From positions 559,221-623,220 of the forward strand of contig NZ_LMQU01000001.1 of NCBI RefSeq assembly GCF_001425445.1: a DNA stretch of 64,000 nucleotides, given 5' to 3'. Within the stretch, counting starts at the first letter, position 1. Each line of letters begins with the position of its first letter. The translations under genes were made by a program, and so were the position numbers. The notes beneath the pieces were generated by a model that worked only from the letters and a program-made list of their open reading frames with translations, did not search any database and was not told where the DNA came from. The stretch is from Devosia sp. Leaf420 (GTDB lineage: Bacteria > Pseudomonadota > Alphaproteobacteria > Rhizobiales > Devosiaceae). This document shows, piece by piece, positions 43,141 through 51,759 of the stretch.

Positions 43141-44219
43141 GGCAGGGTCTTTCCAATCTCGGCAGCATAGGCGGCCAGCTCATCAAAATTGTGGAAGCCG
43201 AGTTCGCGCTTGCCGTCTTCGATTTCATAAATCATCGAGGTCAGCTTTTCGTTGAGACGCGTATCGGCTCCCGCCTTCTTGCCGAATTCGATGAGCTTGC
43301 CGGCAAAGGCGCGGGTTTCGGAGGGGCGCTTGCGATAGACGATGTCCCACCAGATGCCCGAACCCTTTTTCTTGAAATTGTGGGTGGGCTTGTTGTCCTG
43401 GTCCTTCTTGAGGAGCCAGATGGCGTGGTCGATATTGGCGAGAAGCTTCTTGGTGTCCTCGGCGGTTTTCACGCGGTAATTGGCGGGATCGAAAAAGTCG
43501 AAAGCCTGGATCTCTATATTGTTGGCATCGGCGATCTCGAGGGCTTCCTTGACCACGGCACCAGCCGTGCGGGCATACTTTTCAACGCCCAATGTGTCGC
43601 GGATCTTGGCATCGGCGAGGGCCGAAAAGACCACCTGGGCGGAATAGACTTCCTTGGCCCAGATCTGGCCCCAAATGCGATCGGAATATTGCACTTCCGT
43701 GAGGGCCGAAAGCGCGTCGCCAAGCTCCTTGAGCCGCGGGGTCATCTCCCCGCTCATTTCGCCGAGCTGGATCGGGCCTTCATGGACAAATTCGATATAG
43801 CCGGGGTCGACCAGCGCGCCGCCGTAATTGGGAATGGAGCCCATGATGATCTTGTCGCCAGGCAGACCGGCTTCGTTCAGCGCTTCGATCATGCCCGGCT
43901 CGTTGAAGCCGTTTTGGTACGACACGACGAGACTGTCGGCGTTGAGCAGCGGAATGATCTGCTTGAGGGCTTCGATGGTGTGCTGGCTCTTGGTCGCGAT
44001 CAGCACGACGCCGAGATTACCTTCAAGCTGACCCGGCGTCTTGGCCTTGACCTTGATGTTCATATCGCCACGAACACCATCGATGGTCATGCCCTTTTCG
44101 TTGAGCGCCGCGACATGTTCCGCCCAGCGGTCTACCAGCGTCACATCGTGGCCGGCTTTGGTCATGTAGGCGCCGGCGAGACCGCCGATTGCGCCTGATC
44201 CGATAATGGTGATCTTCAT
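43137..44219 (-). CDS. Ketopantoate reductase-family (ApbA/PanE) oxidoreductase
   Basis: A 360-residue protein with Rossmann start ITIIGSGAIGGLAGAYMTKAG and the family ATKSQHTIEAL and YQNGFNEPGMI motifs. The C-terminal helical domain carries the lysine-bearing IWGQIWAKEVYSAQVVFSALAD. At 360 residues it is longer than PanE (about 300), and an extra stretch near 260-300 rich in lysine precedes the late SxIWWDIVYRKRPSE segment where PanE has a substrate-binding SMxxD motif. It is therefore probably a catabolic relative, not the pantothenate enzyme. Confidence 0.87.
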   Translation of the reverse strand: MKITIIGSGAIGGLAGAYMTKAGHDVTLVDRWAEHVAALNEKGMTIDGVRGDMNIKVKAKTPGQLEGNLGVVLIATKSQHTIEALKQIIPLLNADSLVVSYQNGFNEPGMIEALNEAGLPGDKIIMGSIPNYGGALVDPGYIEFVHEGPIQLGEMSGEMTPRLKELGDALSALTEVQYSDRIWGQIWAKEVYSAQVVFSALADAKIRDTLGVEKYARTAGAVVKEALEIADANNIEIQAFDFFDPANYRVKTAEDTKKLLANIDHAIWLLKKDQDNKPTHNFKKKGSGIWWDIVYRKRPSETRAFAGKLIEFGKKAGADTRLNEKLTSMIYEIEDGKRELGFHNFDELAAYAAEIGKTLP

Positions 44220-45415
44220 GCCGAGGCCTTTTCGATGACGGTCTGGGGAAACATTTCTAGGCTCTGCGGGCTATTGGCATTGCTATAGAGCGCGTCGAGG
44301 AAGGTGGGCCACTGATCCTTGGTGACCCGTTCGCGCACCCGGCGAACGGCCTCATTGCCGGCCCAGTAGGATGAGATGAACGGCCCGCGGAACGGATGGG
44401 CGGCCATGCGCAGACGACCCTGCACCCAGGCCTCCTGCCCCATTGCCGTGTCGCGCAGATAATTGGCGACGTCTTCGCGCGGCACCCCTTCCACCATCAA
44501 CATCCAGGCGGCGCTGGTTTGGGCCGCCGAGCGCACGCGGCGCAATTCAACGTGGATTTCATCGTCATCATCTTCGATGAAATCGATCAGGTGCGCGCCC
44601 TGATCGCCGATGCCTTCCTGCACGCAGCCAGTGATGGCATCGGTGGTGATCAGCAATGCGTCAGCTGGCGCACGGCCCTCATCGACAGCCTTTTTGGTTG
44701 AGAGCAACTGCGTCGAATGGCCGGGATAAACTTCGTGGCAAACCAGATGCTTGAGCGCAGCACGGGTGAAGCTCAGATCGTAGTTGAGGTCCATCTTGCC
44801 CTGATCAAACGAGCAGCGCGCCGTATAAAACATGCCGCGAACAGGGTTGAGCACCATGTCATAGTCGCCGGTGTCAAAGATCAGTTTGTCGGTGCGGGCT
44901 TTGGCATCGGCCATGAGTTCGCGGAATACCGTTTCTATCTTTTCGGTCGGGATGGAGCGGGCGTCTTCCCAGGCTGAAACGCGCTCACCAAGCGAGCCAT
45001 TGATGAAGCCGGACTTCGTCAAGAGCGCATCGACCTTTGCACGCGCGTCTTCGATCAGCGCCGCATCTTCACGGCCCGCGGGGGCGCCGACCAGATCGGT
45101 GACCTTTTCCTCAAATGACGGGCTGGCGCCGCTCAGCATTTTGACGGCGACGCGGAGGGACTTGAGCATGCCCTCAAGGAATACTTTGCGCGGTCCTGCA
45201 GGCAGTGCTGCCGTCGCAGTATCGAGCGAAACCAGATCGGCCTTGATGCTTTCGCGGTCGGAATAGATGACCGCATCGACAATGCCCTCGCCAAGATAGA
45301 TCGGCACGAGGCCTTCACCGCCAAGCAGGCTGCCTTCTGCTGGCTGGCTGCGCTCGAAAGCGTCGATGCCCATGGTAACTGCGGTCAGTTTCTGGCCGAT
45401 TTCAAACGAATTCAT
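44216..45415 (-). CDS. DUF885-like putative metallopeptidase with HEVYPGH motif
   Basis: A 399-residue protein with a zinc-peptidase-type motif, LVCHEVYPGHSTQL, and a downstream acidic QEGIGDQGAHL that could supply the third ligand. The HExxPGH signature is that of DUF885. The protein is shorter than the one at 40409-42028. No signal peptide is present. It is the second gene of the operon, 32 bases after the VOC gene, and overlaps the ketopantoate reductase-like gene by four bases. Two DUF885 members in one peptide-uptake operon suggest stepwise hydrolysis. Confidence 0.82.
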   Translation of the reverse strand: MNSFEIGQKLTAVTMGIDAFERSQPAEGSLLGGEGLVPIYLGEGIVDAVIYSDRESIKADLVSLDTATAALPAGPRKVFLEGMLKSLRVAVKMLSGASPSFEEKVTDLVGAPAGREDAALIEDARAKVDALLTKSGFINGSLGERVSAWEDARSIPTEKIETVFRELMADAKARTDKLIFDTGDYDMVLNPVRGMFYTARCSFDQGKMDLNYDLSFTRAALKHLVCHEVYPGHSTQLLSTKKAVDEGRAPADALLITTDAITGCVQEGIGDQGAHLIDFIEDDDDEIHVELRRVRSAAQTSAAWMLMVEGVPREDVANYLRDTAMGQEAWVQGRLRMAAHPFRGPFISSYWAGNEAVRRVRERVTKDQWPTFLDALYSNANSPQSLEMFPQTVIEKASA

Positions 45416-45447
45416 GCGGACCTCGGAAAGGGCGGGCGAAAATTAGG

Positions 45448-45858
45448 TCAGTGGTCGAAGAGGCCGTCGGGGTTCTTGAAGGACTTGAACTCCATGGCAT
45501 TGCCGGCCGGGTCCTTGAGGAAGAACGTGCCCTGCTCGCCCGGCTCGCCCTCGAAACGCACCTTGGGCTCCATGACAAAGGGCCAATTGGCGGCGCGGAG
45601 ACGACCGATCAGATCATTCCACTGGTCCCAGGGCAGCACGGCGCCGAAGTGATGCAGCGGCACCATGTCATTGCCCACCTTGGAGGTGGCTGTGGACTTC
45701 GGGTCCTTGTTGATATGGGCCGAAATCTGGTGACCGAAGAAATCGAAGTCGATCCAGTTGTCGGACTCTCGCCCTACCTTGCAGCCGATGACATCGCCGT
45801 AAAAATGGCGGGCCGACTCCTTGTCGTCGATTGCGAATGCCATGTGGAAGGGGATCAT
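45448..45858 (-). CDS. VOC-family (glyoxalase/bleomycin resistance fold) protein
   Basis: A 136-residue protein from the ATG at 45858, which has AGAGG eight bases upstream; the longer frame overlaps the divergent promoter. The pattern HMAFAIDDKESARHFYGDVIGC, then LHHFGAVLPWDQWNDL and the closing GTFFLKDPAGNAMEFKSF shows two betaalphabetabetabeta modules. The His/His/Glu positions typical of metal-binding members can be placed. It heads the - strand operon opposite the LysR gene. The reaction is unknown. Confidence 0.88.
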   Translation of the reverse strand: MIPFHMAFAIDDKESARHFYGDVIGCKVGRESDNWIDFDFFGHQISAHINKDPKSTATSKVGNDMVPLHHFGAVLPWDQWNDLIGRLRAANWPFVMEPKVRFEGEPGEQGTFFLKDPAGNAMEFKSFKNPDGLFDH

Positions 45859-45895
45859 GCCGTGCGCCTCTTGGGGTGCCTTATGGAAAATGATG

Positions 45896-45909
45896 CCGCG
45901 ACGTCGCGG
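45896..45909. promoter_or_regulatory. 14-bp palindrome between the LysR gene and the divergent operon
   Basis: CCGCGACGTCGCGG is a perfect palindrome 38 bases upstream of the VOC gene start and 78 bases upstream of the LysR gene, in the only shared promoter region. It does not have the T-N11-A form usual for LysR boxes, so it may serve another factor or be chance in GC-rich DNA. Confidence 0.4.
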
Positions 45910-45986
45910 ATGTGCTGGCCAAAAAGCTATCCTCTTGGCGAATGCTCGCAAGCCGCATAAAGATTGCGCTTCCATGACTTGAAAGA

Positions 45987-46886
45987 ATGCTCGCCATGCG
46001 CGGACGCCTCCTGCCCTCGCTCAATGCCATTCGCACATTCGAAGCGGTTGCGCGCTACAACAGCTTCACCCGCGCCGCCGAAGAGCTGAACGTTACGCAA
46101 AGCGCAGCCAGTCGACTGGTCCGAAGCCTAGAAGAATATTTGCAGGTGCCGCTCTTTACGCGGCAAAGCCGTCGTATCGAACTGACGGACCAAGGGCGGT
46201 TTTACAACGAACTCGTGCGCGACTCGCTCGATCTGATCGAAGCTGGCACTGTTGAGTTGATCTCATCGAAAGAGGGCAAAGGGACCCTTTCGATCGGCAT
46301 GTTGCCGACTTTTGGCACGCGTTGGCTGGTGCCGCGCCTACCCTCGTTTCAGGAAGCGCACCCAGAAATTTCGCTCAACATCATCTCGAGTGATGGCCAG
46401 CTCGACTTCACCAAGGAGCGCATTGACGTGGCCATCCGCTTCGGCCACGGCGAATGGAGCGATGCCATTGTCGATCCGCTGATGAGCGAGGAAATCATGG
46501 TTGTTTGCAGTCCGCGGCTGATGGAAGGCAAGTACCCGATCACCAGCTATGACTCGCTCCGCCATCACCGGCTTATCCGTCACTCCACCCGCCCCAATAG
46601 CTGGGAGCACTGGTTCCGTTCGGTCGGCGCTCACCGCGAGGATCAGCAATGGGGCCCAACGCTCGAGCACTTTTTCATGGTCATCCAGGCGGCCATCGCC
46701 GGCCTCGGTGTCGCCCTCCTGCCGAGTTTCCTCGTGGAAGACGACATTCGTTCGGGCAATCTTGTAACCCCGTTCACCGATCGCATTTCGGGACCCGGCG
46801 CCTATTATCTCGTCACATCGGCGGCCAAAAGCGAACTGCCCCGCGTCAAGATTTTTCGGCAATGGCTGCTGGCGCAATTGGCTTGA
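45987..46886 (+). CDS. LysR-family transcriptional regulator (GcvA-like)
   Basis: A 299-residue regulator. The helix-turn-helix covers about 14-75 (AIRTFEAVARYNSFTRAAEE, then QSAASRLVRSLEEYLQVPLF). The effector domain begins at about 95 with GTLSIGMLPTFGTRWLVPRL, and DFTKERIDVAIRFGHGEW is the GcvA-type signature. It is divergent from the VOC-led operon of fourteen kilobases and is the obvious candidate activator for it. The start may alternatively be the ATG nine bases further on. Confidence 0.93.
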   Translation: MLAMRGRLLPSLNAIRTFEAVARYNSFTRAAEELNVTQSAASRLVRSLEEYLQVPLFTRQSRRIELTDQGRFYNELVRDSLDLIEAGTVELISSKEGKGTLSIGMLPTFGTRWLVPRLPSFQEAHPEISLNIISSDGQLDFTKERIDVAIRFGHGEWSDAIVDPLMSEEIMVVCSPRLMEGKYPITSYDSLRHHRLIRHSTRPNSWEHWFRSVGAHREDQQWGPTLEHFFMVIQAAIAGLGVALLPSFLVEDDIRSGNLVTPFTDRISGPGAYYLVTSAAKSELPRVKIFRQWLLAQLA

Positions 46887-46892
46887 GCGGCG

Positions 46893-47383
46893 TCATTGAC
46901 CGGACATGATGACGTTGGATGTCTGCCCATTGGACACGGTTACGCGCTCCATTAGCCAGCCGCCCTGCTGCGCATATTGCACCATCCAGGTAACGTTCGT
47001 CGTCAGATAGTACGACCCCGCGGCCAAATCGGTGAAGACGAAGCGACCTTCGCCATCAGCGATCAGCTTGCGCGTGTAATTGTAATATTCGGCGCTGTCG
47101 TTCTTAAACGTGCTGCCGAAATAGCTGATCTTGCTGCCTTTGTAGATGCTTGCAAAGCGTTCGTCGCTATAGGGGTCTTCGGCACCAGATAGACCTCGCT
47201 ACCGGCTGCATAGACAACCATGCCGTCATTGCGGCGCAGAAAGGCCTGGCCGGTGATGATCCCCGTCCCTTTCTGATTGATGAAAGCAGCGTCCGTAGCG
47301 TTGAAAGTCGATTTGAGCGTCGTCGGCGAGCAGGCGGCGAGGCACAGCGCGAGTGCCAATGCCGCATATTTTACGATGTTCAT
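46893..47383 (-). pseudogene. Small lipoprotein with a one-base frameshift
   Basis: The open part starts at the ATG at 47383 (after GGGGG) and begins with a lipoprotein signal, MNIVKYAALALALCLAAC, lipobox Cys17. It reads on to VYLVPKTP and then leaves the apparent frame. From that point another frame continues to a stop at 46893 with coherent protein: YSDERFASIYKGSKISYFG, then LIADGEGRFVFTDLAAGSYY, a carboxypeptidase-regulatory-like beta-sandwich pattern. Restoring one base in the GGGG run at 47172-47175 joins both into a 163-residue lipoprotein. It could be a true mutation, a phase-variable tract or a sequencing error. Confidence 0.85.
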
Positions 47384-47475
47384 GGTAGCCCCCAAATATG
47401 CCGATAGCGAACGACTTGCGTCTGCGAGCGTCAATTGGGAGATTCGGAAGAATTCATCAGTTTTAAAAATGCCGC

Positions 47476-47511
47476 GCAACAAAAAGGGCCGCCACTTTTA
47501 AGGGCGACCCT
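47476..47511 (-). terminator. Intrinsic terminator downstream of glgX
   Basis: On the - strand AGGGTCGCC pairs with GGCGGCCCT (one G-U pair, 9-base loop) and is followed by TTTTTGTTG. It lies about 45 bases beyond the glgX stop and separates that gene from the lipoprotein gene. Confidence 0.8.
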
Positions 47512-47555
47512 CACTTTATTTACAGATCAAGCCAGCGTTGCGGGAAAAAAATGCA

Positions 47556-49640
47556 CTATCGCAGCAGGATCAGTGATCGCGGCGCCATTTTGATGGCCTC
47601 GCCGCCCTTGACGTGACGGTCGGTATTCGTGGGTTCTGCCGTATCGATTTCGGCAGTCCAATCACCGCCGCTGCTGCGGGTTGGCACCACGAAATCTACA
47701 TCGCCATCGTGCGGATTGAAGAGCACGACAAGCTCCCACCAAATGCCTTCCTGGTTCTGCAGGTCATCCCGCGAGAGCCTGATACCAAGCGTTGTCGCGC
47801 CGCCATCGAGCCAATGCGCTGCCTGCTGCTCGCCGCCACCTGGATTGTACCAGGTCACGCTCATCATATCGCGCCAATTGGAGCGATGGATCAGAGGTTG
47901 GGTCTTGCGGATCGTCGTCAGCTTCTGGACGAACTGGTGCAGCGCCTTGGCATTGTCGTTGAGATCCCAATTGATCCAACTGATCTCGCTGTCCTGCGCA
48001 TATCCATTGTTGTTGCCGCCCTGGGTGCGGCTGAATTCATCGCCTGCCAGCAGCATGGGCGTGCCATGCGAAAGGAAGAGCGTCGCAAGAAAATTGCGCT
48101 TCTGGCGTTCGCGGGTTGCCACAATGCCTTCGTCTTCGGTCTCGCCTTCCGCACCATAGTTATAGCTGCGGTTGTCGTTGTGACCGTCGTTATTGCCTTC
48201 GCCGTTGGCCTCATTGTGCTTGGAATTGTAGGACACAACGTCGTGGAGCGTGAAACCGTCATGGGCCGTGATGAAGTTCACGCCAGCCCATGGACGACGC
48301 CCACGATGGTCGTAGACATCGCCTGAGCCCGTGAAGCGCGCGGCAAAGTCGGTCGAGGTGTGATCGGTGTTCTTCCAATAATCGCGGACGGTGTCGCGAT
48401 ATTTGTCGTTCCACTCGGCCCAGCCCGGCGGGAAGCCGCCAACCTGATAGCCGCCGGGGCCGATATCCCAAGGCTCACCGATCAACTTGACCTTGGCGAG
48501 CGCGGGATCCTGTCCCACCGCATCAAAGAAGCCGCCGCGCTGATCGAAGCCTTCTGGCTCGCGACCGAGAATGGTACCGAGATCGAAGCGGAAACCATCG
48601 ATATGCATTTCTTCGGACCAATAGCGGAGACTATCGGTCACCATCTGCAATACGCGCGGATGGCTGGTATTGACGGTGTTCCCGGTGCCGGTGTCGTTGA
48701 TGTAGTAGCGCGCGTCGCCCGGCATGGTGCGATAGTACGAGAAGTTGTCGATGCCCTTCCAGGAGAGCGTCGGCCCCATCTCATTGCCTTCGGCGGTGTG
48801 GTTGTAGACGACGTCCATGATCACTTCGAGGCCCGCGTCGTGGAAGGCGCGAATGGTGTTGCGCAGGCCATTGATCCCGTTGGGGCCATAATAGCGCGCG
48901 GCCGGAGCGAAGAACCCGAGCGTGTTATAGCCCCAATAGTTGCGCAGCCCCTTTTGCAGCAGGAAATCATCATCGGGGAAAGCGTGGATCGGCAGAAGTT
49001 CTACCGAGGTCACGCCGGTCGACTTGATATAGTCGATGATCTCGCGCTGCCCGAGCCCTTCGAACGTCCCGCGCAGGTTTTCGGGAATGGCCTGGTGCAG
49101 CTGGGTGAAACCCTTGACGTGGGTTTCGTAAAAAATCGTCTTCGCCCAATCGATATTGGGCTTGGTGTCATTGCCCCAATCGTAAGCGCGCGGATCGACG
49201 ACCCTACCCTTGGGCATGACCGAGGCGCTGTCCTGATCGTTGAATGAAAGGTCTTTTTCCTCCGCATCGGCAAGATAGCCGAAGTGGGCAGGCGACCATT
49301 GAACATCGCCGACCAGTTCCTTGGCGTAGGGGTCGAGCAACAGCTTGTTCGGATTAAACCGGTGGCCGTGCGAAGGCTCATATGGGCCATGGACGCGATA
49401 GCCATAAAGGGTGCCGGGGCCAAGATCGGGAATGTAACCGTGCCAGACCTCGTTGGTGTTCTCAGGCAGCGTTATGCGCTCAATCTCCGCACCGCTCGCT
49501 TCATCGAACAGGCAGAGTTCGACGCGCGAGGCATGAGCCGAAAACAGGGCGAAATTGGTGCCCTCTCCATCCCAATTGGCGCCGAGGCGAGTGTAATCAC
49601 CAGGCAAGGCACGGCGTGAGGACGAAGGCGTATCGTTCAT
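47556..49640 (-). CDS. glgX: Glycogen debranching enzyme GlgX (GH13)
   Basis: A 694-residue glycosidase that removes alpha-1,6 branches from phosphorylase-trimmed glycogen. The ATG at 49640 has GGAG six bases upstream. The N-terminal carbohydrate-binding module 48-type domain (LGANWDGEGTNFALFSAHA) precedes the barrel. The GH13 regions are DVVYNHTAEG, DGFRFDLGTIL (nucleophile Asp353), IGEPWDIG (acid/base Glu389) and NFITAHDGFTL. Length and motif spacing match GlgX/TreX. No other glycogen genes are within the window. Confidence 0.96.
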   Translation of the reverse strand: MNDTPSSSRRALPGDYTRLGANWDGEGTNFALFSAHASRVELCLFDEASGAEIERITLPENTNEVWHGYIPDLGPGTLYGYRVHGPYEPSHGHRFNPNKLLLDPYAKELVGDVQWSPAHFGYLADAEEKDLSFNDQDSASVMPKGRVVDPRAYDWGNDTKPNIDWAKTIFYETHVKGFTQLHQAIPENLRGTFEGLGQREIIDYIKSTGVTSVELLPIHAFPDDDFLLQKGLRNYWGYNTLGFFAPAARYYGPNGINGLRNTIRAFHDAGLEVIMDVVYNHTAEGNEMGPTLSWKGIDNFSYYRTMPGDARYYINDTGTGNTVNTSHPRVLQMVTDSLRYWSEEMHIDGFRFDLGTILGREPEGFDQRGGFFDAVGQDPALAKVKLIGEPWDIGPGGYQVGGFPPGWAEWNDKYRDTVRDYWKNTDHTSTDFAARFTGSGDVYDHRGRRPWAGVNFITAHDGFTLHDVVSYNSKHNEANGEGNNDGHNDNRSYNYGAEGETEDEGIVATRERQKRNFLATLFLSHGTPMLLAGDEFSRTQGGNNNGYAQDSEISWINWDLNDNAKALHQFVQKLTTIRKTQPLIHRSNWRDMMSVTWYNPGGGEQQAAHWLDGGATTLGIRLSRDDLQNQEGIWWELVVLFNPHDGDVDFVVPTRSSGGDWTAEIDTAEPTNTDRHVKGGEAIKMAPRSLILLR

Positions 49641-49819
49641 TTGCTGCTCCGGGTTAGGCTGCCCTACAACACCCGCCAATCCCTCCCGGTTGCAGCGTAA
49701 ATATGCATAACAGCACAGACGGAACTTAATGTGGGCGCATGGCGAGCGAAGAGCTCAGGTTTCCGGGCTGAAAGCTGTCTAGAGACTGGCAATCGGCAGG
49801 CTTACGGTTGTGTCAAAAT

Positions 49820-50233
49820 CTACTTGGCGCGTTTTTTCAGCGGCTCAGGCTTGGCGCCGTCGGGCAGGATATCCTGCAGGTGATCGTAGACCACCTCGTC
49901 GCTAAATGGCTTCTTCACAAAGACCGCACCTTTTGGCAAGTCATCGCCCTGGGGCTCGATCATGCCTGAAGCGACGAGAATGCTGATATGCGGCCATGTC
50001 CTCGCGCAGACCTGGGCCAGATGAAAGCCGTTCAGTTCGCCGGGAGGCATCTGCACGTCGGTGAACAAGAGCTGGATGCTCTCGCCTTCACTCTCGAGGA
50101 TCGCAAGGGCCTGATCGACGCCTGATGCTTCATGCACACGAAAGCCGGCGTGTTGGAGGATATCCGAGGCATCCATACGGATCAGCGCATCGTCGTCGGC
50201 GACTAAGGCGTATGGCGTAAAGTCGTCGGACAT
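49820..50233 (-). CDS. Stand-alone response regulator receiver protein
   Basis: A 137-residue CheY-like protein with no output domain. The acidic pocket is ALVADDDALIRMD, the phospho-acceptor is Asp59 in LLFTDVQMPPG, and the conserved lysine is in AVFVKKPFSDE. The tail KPEPLKKRAK is basic. Single-domain receivers of this type in Hyphomicrobiales often work with HWE-type kinases. No kinase gene is nearby; the gene stands alone between glgX and the PspA-like gene. Confidence 0.9.
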   Translation of the reverse strand: MSDDFTPYALVADDDALIRMDASDILQHAGFRVHEASGVDQALAILESEGESIQLLFTDVQMPPGELNGFHLAQVCARTWPHISILVASGMIEPQGDDLPKGAVFVKKPFSDEVVYDHLQDILPDGAKPEPLKKRAK

Positions 50234-50336
50234 CTCGTTCTCCCTGGCGTTGGCTCACGAGAACGTACGAGATCGCGGAACGATCCGCCAAAAACCAGAC
50301 GCCCCAAGCATATGCAGGACGACAGAAAGTACGGAG

Positions 50337-50370
50337 GCATGGTTCTCCGCATATCGGCGAAGAACCATGC
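50337..50370 (-). terminator. Hairpin after the PspA-like gene
   Basis: A perfect 10-bp stem (GCATGGTTCT and AGAACCATGC, 14-base loop) begins 9 bases past the stop of the PspA-like gene. Only a short T-rich patch follows on the - strand. It probably ends the two-gene yjfI-yjfJ transcript. Confidence 0.6.
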
Positions 50371-50379
50371 AGATTAGGC

Positions 50380-51108
50380 TTAGCTGTCCTTCTTGCCGCC
50401 CGGCAGGGCAAGCGGATCGGACGATGCGGGCGACATCAATTGCGCAAGAATGTCATCAGCAGATTGGCTGGAGCCGCCAATGCCGGCTTCGAGCAGCTGC
50501 CGGTCTAGGTCATTACCGTTTTCGAGCGCGGCAAGTTCAGCGCCAGCGGCGATCCGGCCAGCGGTCGCTTCCTGGCGCTTCTTGATGCGTTCGAGGCTGT
50601 CGACGGCACTGCCAAGGCGGGTATTGGTGCCGGACTGGCTATGGGCCAGTGCTGACTGCGCCTTGAGCAAAGCCTCGTTGGCCTTCACATTGTCGACTTC
50701 GCGCTTCATCTGGGTAATGCGCGCTTCGGTGTCCTGAATGGCGCGCAACATTTGCTGCTGGCGCGGCAGGAGTTGGTCGAGTTCGGTCTGGTCGCGCTGC
50801 AGTTCGGTGCGGATCGTCGCGATCCGCTGCGCTAGACCCTGAGCCAAATCGGTGCGGCCGGCTGCGATAGCGGCGCGAGCACTATCGGTGTCTTTTGCTT
50901 CCTTAGTGCGGTTCTCTTCAATCCGGCGCATCACGCTCTTGTTCGAGGCCATAATGCCGGCAAGGTCGGACCGCGCCTGACGCAGAGACTGCTCGGCATC
51001 GCGGATTTCCTGATCGAGAATGCGCATCGACTGGCTATCGGCGACCGCCTCGGCCGCTTCGTTGGCGCCGCCGCGGATGGCGGTGAAAATCTTACCCCAG
51101 GCGCTCAT
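50380..51108 (-). CDS. PspA/IM30-family protein (YjfJ-like)
   Basis: A 242-residue, almost entirely coiled-coil protein. The short amphipathic beginning MSAWGKIFTAIRGGANEAAE is the membrane-surface anchor of PspA-like proteins. Long heptad stretches rich in Q, R, E and A follow (ILDQEIRDAEQSLRQARSDL onward), then a C-terminal acidic tail. These proteins form scaffold oligomers on the inner membrane under envelope stress. The start at 51108 overlaps the DUF2170 gene by four bases. The set DUF2170, PspA, DUF2491, DUF350, DUF1190 and a glutathionylspermidine synthase-like enzyme matches E. coli yjfIJKLMC. Confidence 0.92.
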   Translation of the reverse strand: MSAWGKIFTAIRGGANEAAEAVADSQSMRILDQEIRDAEQSLRQARSDLAGIMASNKSVMRRIEENRTKEAKDTDSARAAIAAGRTDLAQGLAQRIATIRTELQRDQTELDQLLPRQQQMLRAIQDTEARITQMKREVDNVKANEALLKAQSALAHSQSGTNTRLGSAVDSLERIKKRQEATAGRIAAGAELAALENGNDLDRQLLEAGIGGSSQSADDILAQLMSPASSDPLALPGGKKDS

Positions 51109-51551
51109 GCTGCGAAGTCCCCATTCTTCCATTCGTTGATCATGTCGGCGGCGTCGACGGCATTGGATGCCAGCACGGCGACTTCTTCGACCACGGCTTC
51201 AGCGCTTGAGCGCGCCGAAAGCGAGCCAAACAGTTCATACCATTCTTCGCCCTGGATTTGGGTAATGCCAAAGCTCGATAGCGGCACGAGCTTATGGGTA
51301 CGCAGAACCATGCGCTCGAAGGCTTCGCGGTTGGGAATGTCCTTGCACGGCGCGAGCACGACGCTCGCCAGAATGTCGCGATCCCCGCTCACCGTCACGA
51401 AGACGTCCAGATCGCCCTTTTCCTTGAGCGTCACATAAAGCACGCTGCCCTCGGGCGGCACATGCACATCCACGTCGCCAAGCGCCTCGGGATCAGACGC
51501 GAAAAGCTGCGTCAAGGTCGTGAGGTTCCAGGTGTCCAAAAGGTCCTCCAT
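51105..51551 (-). CDS. DUF2170 protein (YjfI-like)
   Basis: A 148-residue cytoplasmic protein from the ATG at 51551. Stretches such as PPEGSVLYVTLKEKGDLDVFVTVSGD, NREAFERMVLRTHKLVPLSSFG and GEEWYELFGSLSA fit DUF2170. There is no known activity; the family is regularly coupled to PspA homologues, as here. The upstream region is shared with the divergent DUF2491 gene, so both arms are likely co-regulated. Confidence 0.88.
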   Translation of the reverse strand: MEDLLDTWNLTTLTQLFASDPEALGDVDVHVPPEGSVLYVTLKEKGDLDVFVTVSGDRDILASVVLAPCKDIPNREAFERMVLRTHKLVPLSSFGITQIQGEEWYELFGSLSARSSAEAVVEEVAVLASNAVDAADMINEWKNGDFAA

Positions 51552-51594
51552 AGGATCTGTCGATATCGACCGGCATGTGCGGGCCATTGCGGGC

Positions 51595-51705
51595 ATATGG
51601 TAGTATGGTCCAGCCGCTGCAATGATTTTTTGGCTGTGGCGACTTGTCGCCACCAATTGCAACGCTTTGCCTTCCTAGCATCTTGTTGCATGGCTACCAT
51701 ATAAT
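51595..51705. promoter_or_regulatory. Symmetric divergent promoter region of the yjf-type cluster
   Basis: The 208-base gap between the divergent arms contains ATATGGTAG at 51595-51603 and its exact complement CTACCATAT at 51694-51702, each pointing at the gene on its side. On the right the copy runs into TATAAT (51700-51705), a consensus -10 element; on the left the - strand reads TACCATATGC. Identical elements at mirrored places suggest two promoters read by the same factor. Two TGCGGGC direct repeats lie at the left arm near 51580-51594. Confidence 0.6.
51636..51653. promoter_or_regulatory. Operator candidate midway between the divergent yjf promoters
   Basis: GTGGCGACTTGTCGCCAC is an inverted repeat of two 8-base arms around TT. 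It sits almost exactly at the centre of the mirrored promoter elements of the cluster (4 bases from the midpoint). A regulator bound here could control both arms. Confidence 0.55.
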
Positions 51706-51759
51706 CATGCGACGTCGCGCCGGGTCCCGGCCAAAACGTCGAGCGTCGGGGAGGCAGAG

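Noticed and set aside
47063..47482. 139-codon open frame as an intact small protein
   Set aside because: Its last 43 bases or so before the stop are read in the wrong frame. The coherent second half continues in another frame to 46893, so it is reported as a frameshifted lipoprotein starting at 47383.
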